In this document: in pieces, positions 42,052-47,197 of the stretch
Layout of the letters: the number at the start of each line of letters is the position of its first letter
How positions within the stretch are numbered: position 1 is the first letter of the stretch
Assembly (NCBI GenBank): GCA_021776075.1
Contig: JAJFGQ010000066.1
Span: 1 to 47,197 of the forward strand
Length of the DNA stretch: 47,197 bases
Source of the DNA: Alphaproteobacteria bacterium
Lineage (GTDB): Bacteria > Pseudomonadota > Alphaproteobacteria > Micavibrionales > Micavibrionaceae
Reading direction: 5' to 3'
The notes under the pieces: generated by a model
Databases searched by the model: none
Told to the model about the DNA's origin: nothing
Seen by the model: the letters and a program-made list of their open reading frames with translations, nothing else
Made by a program: the position numbers and the translations under genes

Positions 42052-43635
42052 TTACGAAGCACCGGGGCTTTGTGTTTTTTTCTTACGCGGGGCCGCTTTT
42101 TTCGTTGTTTGTGGTGTGTCGTCTTTATTGTCATTGTCGGCACTTTGAGCACCTTTAAACTCCATGACAAGTTTAACGTCACTCTTGATACCATCCGGAT
42201 CATCCTTCTTAGCGGAGTCTCCTTGTGTCAGGGCCTTATGAGCCGTGTCTTTGGCAGCAGTCAAAACCCGCTGGTTGCGCACATGGTCAAGATTGGCCTG
42301 TGCCTTGACGGCGTTTATGGCAGATTCTTCAAGACGTTGGAACATTTCTTCATTGTTATTATCCACGTTTTCGAAGAAGTCCGATAGTTTATCGGCCTGT
42401 TCTGCGGCACGGTTAAGGGTTTCAATCACTTTTTCCGGATCCTGCGTACCATTTTGTGAGTTTATAATGGTATCGGTGATCAATTCCTGAATGTCCTGCC
42501 CGTACAGTGTAACATTATCAAGGTGGGCATTGAGGTCATCCATGGTTTTGGATGTGTCTGAAAGCCACAGGATCAGCGCGGCATCCGCATTGACGGCGTT
42601 CCACTGTTTCAGGGAATGTGTCAAATGGTTGTCCACGGCTTCATCCAGAGCCTGAAAGTGATTTTTCAGGGTTTTAAGCTGGGCTGTGTTCCCCATGAAA
42701 GAAAAGCGCTGTGTTGCTACTCTCCGAAGGCGGGTCTTCAGTCTGGCTAGAGCCTCACCCACTTCGTTCATGCGTGCCCGGGAAATCTCACCGGGTTTTT
42801 CTTTCGCGGCTTTTTCAGCTTCCAGATAATCCTTTTCAGACACACGGAGAATAATTTCATTCAGTGCGCCCATAAGAAGGGATATGTTTTTATAGGACTC
42901 AATTCGTTGTTTACCGAATTCATTAACCATATCTATTTTTTCCGGAATACGTTCGGCTAGCTCTTTTAACGAAGATTCATAATTGTTAAATGTGAGCGTT
43001 GCATGACGTAAAGCATCTTCAATTTCTTCACGGCTTTCCAGTATTTCTTCTTTGTCGCGCCGGAAGAAGTTTTTCACGGGGTTAGCAAAATATTTTGCCA
43101 GAGCGCCCCCGCCGGCACCAAGCGCTGTACCTATGCCCGGTGCGATCATCGTACCAACGGCAGCACCGCTCAGTTCGGCTTTATGGTTGCTGGCAAGGTT
43201 GGTCGCTTGTTGTTTGGCATAGTTTTTAAGTCGCCCGGCTAGTTCGCCCAACCCTTCAATATCTTGCGTACCATCTGTTATAATGTCTTTGAGTTCGTCC
43301 CTGAGGGTGCCATCGTCTCTGGCATCCTGAACGATTTGCGTGGCGACTTTATCGAGTTCATCTAAAAGAGTGGCACCGGAACGGGACACGCTGCGATGAT
43401 TATAGGGATCCATTTCTTCGATAAATTCATCCATAGTGGCTTTGCTTTTTTCATCAAGATCGGGGTCGCGATAATCAGGAACTTCCATCATATTTTTGTT
43501 GGGGGCTTCTTCTGCCTTTTCCTGCGTATCATCATTTGAGGCTTCAGGAGCTTCATTAGCTTCTGAAACAATTTCAATTTCATCGTCTGCAACGTCGATG
43601 ATCTCGGGGTCTTGCTTTTTAGTTTTCTTCTCCAT
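42052..43635 (-). CDS. Coiled-coil protein with glycine zipper, TelA-like
   Basis: 527 residues. The N-terminal 75 residues are acidic and disordered-looking. A glycine-rich hydrophobic segment at 157-183 (GAAVGTMIAPGIGTALGAGG) resembles glycine zippers of membrane-inserting proteins. The rest is long helices. The block RRVATQRFSFMGNTAQLKTL with ALDEAVDNHL and the following helices recall TelA/toxic-anion-resistance proteins, but the match is by eye and weak. The C-terminus is Lys/Pro-rich (TTKKAAPRKKKTQ). It is a single-gene unit with its own promoter candidate and a strong terminator. Function unknown; membrane-associated stress or colicin-like roles cannot be told apart. Confidence 0.55.
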   Translation of the reverse strand: MEKKTKKQDPEIIDVADDEIEIVSEANEAPEASNDDTQEKAEEAPNKNMMEVPDYRDPDLDEKSKATMDEFIEEMDPYNHRSVSRSGATLLDELDKVATQIVQDARDDGTLRDELKDIITDGTQDIEGLGELAGRLKNYAKQQATNLASNHKAELSGAAVGTMIAPGIGTALGAGGGALAKYFANPVKNFFRRDKEEILESREEIEDALRHATLTFNNYESSLKELAERIPEKIDMVNEFGKQRIESYKNISLLMGALNEIILRVSEKDYLEAEKAAKEKPGEISRARMNEVGEALARLKTRLRRVATQRFSFMGNTAQLKTLKNHFQALDEAVDNHLTHSLKQWNAVNADAALILWLSDTSKTMDDLNAHLDNVTLYGQDIQELITDTIINSQNGTQDPEKVIETLNRAAEQADKLSDFFENVDNNNEEMFQRLEESAINAVKAQANLDHVRNQRVLTAAKDTAHKALTQGDSAKKDDPDGIKSDVKLVMEFKGAQSADNDNKDDTPQTTKKAAPRKKKTQSPGAS

Positions 43636-43702
43636 TGTCTTATACCTTTCTCGTTTCTGTTCTGTAGTTGTCGGTTGTTTAATGTTGTATCACCGGGATC
43701 AT

Positions 43703-43731
43703 TTATTACATAATGCATTTACGTAACGCAA
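43703..43731 (-). promoter_or_regulatory. Predicted promoter for the TelA-like gene
   Basis: Read on the minus strand: TTGCGT (43726-43731), a 17-bp spacer that includes TACGTA and ATGCAT palindromes, then TAATAA (43703-43708). About 68 bp upstream of the ATG. Consensus-based only. Confidence 0.4.
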
Positions 43732-43850
43732 GCTTTTTTTTATATTTTTTCGTCCGTAAAAAAGGTAAGTATTTTCAGACGGTTATATATTTTTTTGATG
43801 AAGGTGTTATTTTTTTATATGGTTAAACTTGCGATAAAACCATGTTTACA

Positions 43851-43896
43851 TTTTCATAACAAGCTGAGTTGCATCAAAATTAGCTAGTTATGAAAA
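43851..43896. repeat. Long imperfect inverted repeat
   Basis: TTTTCATAAC (43851-43860) pairs perfectly with GTTATGAAAA (43887-43896). After one mismatch the stem continues with AGCT/AGCT, leaving a 16-nt loop. It lies just downstream of the AMIN-domain gene (minus). No T run follows on that strand, so a classic terminator is not certain. Confidence 0.6.
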
Positions 43897-43920
43897 ATAA
43901 AATCCGACAAAAAAGAAACT

Positions 43921-44952
43921 TTAATGGATGGCCTGACTTTGCAGATCCAGAACAATGCGGTAATCGTTATTGCCATTGGCCTTTAAAACGGTTTCAGACA
44001 AAACAGAGGAATCATGCTTCAACTGGATAACGACTCGGCTACCTCTTCCACCTTCCATGGGCTGTACATTATAGGAGGCAAACAGGGGATCCTTCCCTGA
44101 TGCCCACGAACGCTGACCGATCCATCCTGCTTCGGGGAGTTCAATAATCAGCAAATCTTCTTCATTGTCGAGGTCATAGCGGTAGGAGGCCGGGCCGCTA
44201 ACATCCAAAACAATCCTTGTTTTGTGTTTGTGATGGCCTATACGCAGGCGCTTGACTTGAGCCTCACCTGAAATGGCTTGCACAGTTTGTCCTCCAGAGG
44301 ATTTCCGGGCCGTAGGAGGAGAGGTGTGTCTTGTTTCCGGTACATAGGGGCTTCCTGCCCCTGTATGTTGCAGAGATTGGGGCGCCGCAACGGCTTTTGG
44401 AGAGAGAGATGTACCGGAGGATGGTTCTTTTTGCAGGAGAATTTCGAGTTGGGTGACGAGCGCCTGAATATCATGTTCTATGGCAACGAGCCGTTGTACA
44501 GAGGGCATAACGGTTTTTAGGTCGCGTTGCATCAGGATAACAGCCCTTTCGACCTTTTCAACGCGGCGAAGCGGGTCGTCCAGATCGCCTGCGAAATAAG
44601 TTTTAAGATTAAAGCCCAGAGAGCCCAGAGAGCCGCCGGGCTTCGCTTCCAGAGGCTTAACAGATTGTAAGGGATCGGGGGCGCCGGTATGGGGATCGCG
44701 CAAGGGGGGGAGGGGATCCATGGACATGCCGTCTTCGGATGCCGGGCGAGCGAGTAAGCGGGGATCAAGGGATTCCGGGGCGTTTTTCATTTTTTCGGTG
44801 CGGGTTGTGTGGGTAGGGGTGGCGTTATTATGGAAAGGTGAAGGGCCACAACCGACTGTTGCCACAAGCACGAAGCTTAATAGAAAGGTCGTATAGAAAA
44901 CATTTTTTACTTCCCGAAGGCGACTTGAAAGCCGCCTAGTGCCGAATGGCAT
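43921..44952 (-). CDS. AMIN-domain envelope protein, possible lipoprotein
   Basis: 343 residues. A basic N-terminus is followed by a hydrophobic segment ending at a Cys (FLLSFVLVATVGCGPS), an atypical lipobox (T-V-G-C), so it is a lipoprotein or a signal-anchored protein. A Pro/Thr-rich linker and a short coiled coil (about 125-175; LRRVEKVERAVILMQRDL) come next. The C-terminal 110 residues resemble an AMIN domain: VKRLRIGHHKHKTRIVLDVSG, YDLDNEEDLLIIELPEAGW and a last strand NDYRIVLDL. AMIN domains in amidases and secretins bind peptidoglycan or direct proteins to envelope sites. It lies 132 bp behind the DUF4402 gene, same strand. Confidence 0.7.
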   Translation of the reverse strand: MPFGTRRLSSRLREVKNVFYTTFLLSFVLVATVGCGPSPFHNNATPTHTTRTEKMKNAPESLDPRLLARPASEDGMSMDPLPPLRDPHTGAPDPLQSVKPLEAKPGGSLGSLGFNLKTYFAGDLDDPLRRVEKVERAVILMQRDLKTVMPSVQRLVAIEHDIQALVTQLEILLQKEPSSGTSLSPKAVAAPQSLQHTGAGSPYVPETRHTSPPTARKSSGGQTVQAISGEAQVKRLRIGHHKHKTRIVLDVSGPASYRYDLDNEEDLLIIELPEAGWIGQRSWASGKDPLFASYNVQPMEGGRGSRVVIQLKHDSSVLSETVLKANGNNDYRIVLDLQSQAIH

Positions 44953-45084
44953 AATGGAAATCCCGAATAGTTAGAACTCTAGTATCCAAAAGCGAAAATG
45001 ATTCACCCCTCTATAGATTACGGGGAACGGGATTCCGCGTCAACAAAGCATTGGATAAGCCTGTGGATTGTTAAGGGATTGATT

Positions 45085-45561
45085 CTAGGGCGTTACTGTT
45101 ACGTTGTAGCCGCCATTGAATGCATCATCTGCATAAGTGACACCGCTGCCACTGCTGCGCATGGTGGCGCCGACCTGAAACGTAAGCCCCCCGCCGGCAT
45201 CCATCGTGATGGGCGTGGCCGGAAAAGAAAAGGTGTTGACCGTGGTAAAGCTTGGGCCGGTTCCCCCAACGGGAGCAAGTGTTGCTGTTGTAACGGCAAC
45301 ATTCACAACCTGAAAGGGTGCGTATCCTGATACGGTGTAGCTGCCGCATGTGGGATTGATATGATGTAGATATTTAGGATCCGCCGTAAAGCCGCCACAA
45401 TTAGCATTCAATTGTAGGTCGACTTGCGTGCTGTTATCGGCCAGAACAACTTTGCCGAAATTGATTCGGGAGTTCTCTACAAGAACTTGAGCCTGCACAG
45501 CGGACCCATTGCCAATTATGGCAACAAAGAGTAGAAAACAAAAAAACCGGAGAACGCTCAT
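45085..45561 (-). CDS. DUF4402-type secreted subunit
   Basis: 158 residues with a Sec signal peptide (MSVLRFFCFLLFVAIIGNGSAVQAQ). The mature part is a beta-rich domain of about 133 residues with NSRINFGKVVLAD near the start, two Cys (NANCGGF, NPTCGSY) that may form a disulphide, and the ending GGYNVTVTP that is typical of DUF4402 proteins (a Y-x-V-x-V final strand). Such proteins resemble pilin or spore-coat-U-like subunits. Its ATG overlaps the stop of the chaperone gene (ATGA), so the two are translated together. Probably a minor surface subunit and chaperone client. Confidence 0.75.
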   Translation of the reverse strand: MSVLRFFCFLLFVAIIGNGSAVQAQVLVENSRINFGKVVLADNSTQVDLQLNANCGGFTADPKYLHHINPTCGSYTVSGYAPFQVVNVAVTTATLAPVGGTGPSFTTVNTFSFPATPITMDAGGGLTFQVGATMRSSGSGVTYADDAFNGGYNVTVTP

Positions 45562-46373
45562 GGCTCTAATATGACCTCGTCTATAATTTTTTTCTTCATA
45601 TCATCCTTATAGAGAACCCGGATACGCCCCCCCCCTGCCGGAATTTCGGTCAGGGGGATTTTTACATCCCTGCTATCCAGTTCGTGGAACATATTGAGGT
45701 TGTTGCCTACCCCTATTTCCCTGATTTCACCATTGCCGTCGGGCTCCCACAGGACTTGCAGGGCACCGAAAAGCCCGCCATTGCCTGATCGGTTCAGTTT
45801 GAAGTGCAGCTCCGGGCTTCCCGATGCGGTCTGATAGCCTTGCAGGAAGTTTATATCACTGATCTTAACTTCTGTATCAATCTTGCCTTGATTTACAATG
45901 ACGGGAACAACAACACCCAGATTGGTTCGTATGGCAACCTGAGGACCGCCTTCCTCACCGCTGACAGATTCTTCATCATCATTGGCAAATCGTGTTGCTT
46001 TGATGTGGAAGCGGTAGGCGCCCTCCGGCAGGTCAGGGGGGCGGCGGACTGATATACGGATAGTCTGACGCCCCTTTGGCGGCAGTGTAAACTGGCGGGG
46101 TGAGAGTCTGATATGTTTCGTCGGGTCAAATTGCGAATCAAGCGGTGTCTCAAGGGTTTCGTAGGCCCCATCAGATTTAAGGCGGTAATGAACAACTTCT
46201 ATCCGTATGGTTCCCGGTTTGTCTGTTTGGTTCAAAAGTGTAATTTCACCGCTTCTTTCCCGTGAATCGATTAAAACCCGGGTGGGGGTGAAGTCAATAC
46301 GTGCCCAGGATTGCGTAGAGAGGGTTAATAAAAAAATGAAGCAAAAAAATGAAGCGAAAACTCTGCGAATCAT
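45558..46373 (-). CDS. Periplasmic fimbrial-type chaperone
   Basis: 271 residues from ATG 46373, which has GGGAG 8 nt before it; the frame is open to 46436. The signal peptide is RRVFASFFCFIFLLTLSTQSWA. The N-terminal Ig-like domain matches PapD-like chaperones: IDFTPTRVLIDSRERSGEITLLNQ, then RIEVVHYRL, and the G1 strand area SPRQFTLPPKGRQTIRISVRR, which in this family completes the subunit fold. The C-terminal domain ends with GRIRVLYKDDMKKK. It is co-translated with the DUF4402 subunit downstream. No usher or adhesin gene is seen in the window. Confidence 0.8.
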   Translation of the reverse strand: MIRRVFASFFCFIFLLTLSTQSWARIDFTPTRVLIDSRERSGEITLLNQTDKPGTIRIEVVHYRLKSDGAYETLETPLDSQFDPTKHIRLSPRQFTLPPKGRQTIRISVRRPPDLPEGAYRFHIKATRFANDDEESVSGEEGGPQVAIRTNLGVVVPVIVNQGKIDTEVKISDINFLQGYQTASGSPELHFKLNRSGNGGLFGALQVLWEPDGNGEIREIGVGNNLNMFHELDSRDVKIPLTEIPAGGGRIRVLYKDDMKKKIIDEVILEP

Positions 46374-46425
46374 ATGACGGACTCCCGATGCCATTCTCAT
46401 TGTTGAATGACGGTAATATAAAGCA

Positions 46426-46458
46426 AAAAACCCCACCTGTCGAGCAGGCGGGGTTTTT
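46426..46458 (-). terminator. Terminator between the major DUF4402 gene and the chaperone
   Basis: AAAAACCCC-A-CCTG (46426-46439) pairs with CAGG-C-GGGGTTTTT (46445-46458), one internal mismatch, 5-nt loop. On the minus strand it ends the DUF4402 transcript from 47092; partial readthrough would let the chaperone gene be expressed at a lower level. Confidence 0.85.
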
Positions 46459-46495
46459 ATAAAACCATTTTCACGGATTTTATGGTGCTTGTTCG

Positions 46496-47092
46496 TTAAT
46501 AAGCAAATACCACGTCAAACGATCCGGCGTGAACGGTGTCCGTGTATGTTACACCAAGCTGTGTTGCGATCTGCGCACCAAAGGCAATGGTATTTGTGCC
46601 CGCAATATCAAGCGGAATAGCAAACGGTGTGGCCACAACAACAGGCGCTTCAACAGCAACGTCCACAATGTCATCATAAGTGAAGTTTTGCAGCGTGAAG
46701 ACGGAGGCACCGTTGATGGGGTCGACTACGTTCGTTACCGTGACATTAATGTTGGCGCTCGGCGCACCATTTGTAATGTCAATGGATGTATTGGCCAGAC
46801 CGACAGGACTAACGATGATAATCCGACCGGCAGGAGCAACACCGGAAACGATAGCGCCCTGTGCTCCGGCAGAATCAACAATAGATGACGCAGCCGCACC
46901 AATACCGGTTTGAGCGAAGGCAACAATTGTACCCCAGTTAATGTTTGATGTTACGTTCAGGGTTACAGCGTTTTGAACAGTCACTGTGGCCGTAGATGCC
47001 GCAGTCTGCGCCTGTGCGTCCGTAGAAAGTCCTAATACGCCACACATAGCCACTGCCGCAGCAGTGTATTTTAGTTTCTTTAAAGTAAGCAT
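46496..47092 (-). CDS. DUF4402-type major secreted subunit
   Basis: 198 residues. Signal peptide: KLKYTAAAVAMCGVLGLSTDAQAQ. The mature part is rich in Ala, Val, Thr and Asn, low in charged residues and has no Cys, as in many fimbrial or S-layer-like subunits. Family-like elements are TVQNAVTLNVTSNINWGTIV near the start, and VTYTDTVHAGSFDVVFAY with the aromatic-ended final strand. GAGGAG 8 nt before the ATG and the terminator just behind point to a strongly expressed single gene. It is likely the main client of the chaperone downstream. Confidence 0.75.
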   Translation of the reverse strand: MLTLKKLKYTAAAVAMCGVLGLSTDAQAQTAASTATVTVQNAVTLNVTSNINWGTIVAFAQTGIGAAASSIVDSAGAQGAIVSGVAPAGRIIIVSPVGLANTSIDITNGAPSANINVTVTNVVDPINGASVFTLQNFTYDDIVDVAVEAPVVVATPFAIPLDIAGTNTIAFGAQIATQLGVTYTDTVHAGSFDVVFAY

Positions 47093-47134
47093 GCTTGGTC
47101 TCCTCGTTCCTTGAGGTTAAAGTTAACAACGAAA

Positions 47135-47146
47135 ATAGTATACTAT
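47135..47146. promoter_or_regulatory. Palindrome upstream of the major DUF4402 gene
   Basis: ATAGTATACTAT is a perfect 12-bp palindrome, 42 bp before the ATG of the minus-strand gene. It contains TATACT, which could serve as a -10 element on either strand, so it may mark the promoter or an operator. Confidence 0.4.
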
Positions 47147-47197
47147 CTATAACACAAGAAAAAGATTAAATCATGATTAAAATTTCCTTGTCATAAA

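Larger units (their letters stand above)
43636..43920. other. AT-rich intergenic region with promoter and large hairpin
   Basis: No gene is visible. It contains the promoter candidate at 43703-43731 (minus) and the long inverted repeat at 43851-43896. Poly-T and poly-A tracts dominate the middle part. Confidence 0.5.

Noticed and set aside
1-47197. tRNA, rRNA, CRISPR array, insertion sequence, prophage
   Set aside because: I looked for cloverleaf-like sequences, regular spacer arrays, transposase motifs and phage genes and saw none. A computed scan could still find a divergent tRNA.

Overview
The window reads as a contiguous chromosomal stretch of an alphaproteobacterium with moderate to low GC. 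The evidence is gene content and order. It carries the ChvI/ChvG two-component pair next to rapZ, a DivL-type pseudo-histidine kinase with tyrosine at the phosphoacceptor position, the addB-addA-trxA block, and the core run aroA-cmk-rpsA-ihfB-lapA-pyrF...accD-folC. Several genes that usually sit inside these conserved clusters (trpFBA, hprK, amgK) are absent at their expected places. Together with the modest GC this suggests a streamlined or host/prey-associated lineage. A Micavibrio-like order is my guess, made without any search.

Layout. 1-2280: tail of a thioredoxin-like gene and its terminator, then the hpf-ptsN-racemase-like operon. 2443-4757: a J-domain co-chaperone, a small zinc-finger protein on the minus strand, a ParB-like small protein and a pilin-like membrane protein. 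4779-10331: cysS (minus), folE, a response regulator (minus), then a membrane GGDEF/EAL protein preceded by a tiny ORF with a very good ribosome binding site. 10341-18950: aroA, cmk, rpsA, ihfB, lapA, pyrF, a gene-free gap of about 550 bp, accD and folC. 19043-22279: chvI, chvG and rapZ, overlapping one another. 22276-28267: a small unknown gene, ahcY, an unknown repeat protein, divL and a secreted small protein. 28286-28635: a dispersed palindromic repeat. 28636-36855: tsaE, a MurU-like nucleotidyltransferase, addB, addA and trxA. 36909-41815: an ABC exporter, then hppD, a fumarylacetoacetate hydrolase and phhA. 41816-42051: a second copy of the repeat family and a bidirectional terminator. 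42052-47092, all minus: a large glycine-zipper/coiled-coil protein, an AMIN-domain protein, and a DUF4402/periplasmic-chaperone cluster that looks like a surface-subunit export system without an usher in view.

How they work together: most genes are housekeeping (translation, nucleotide, folate, aromatic and fatty acid precursors, methyl cycle, DNA break repair). Envelope and cell-cycle signalling is represented by ChvGI, DivL and a predicted c-di-GMP phosphodiesterase. The phenylalanine/tyrosine catabolic operon and the DUF4402 cluster are the most lifestyle-related parts. I saw no tRNA, rRNA, CRISPR array, insertion sequence or prophage. No clearly new multi-gene system is proven. The best candidates for follow-up are the usher-less DUF4402/chaperone/AMIN cluster, the DivL variant, the short ORF ahead of the GGDEF/EAL gene and the repeat-protein gene with a palindromic operator.
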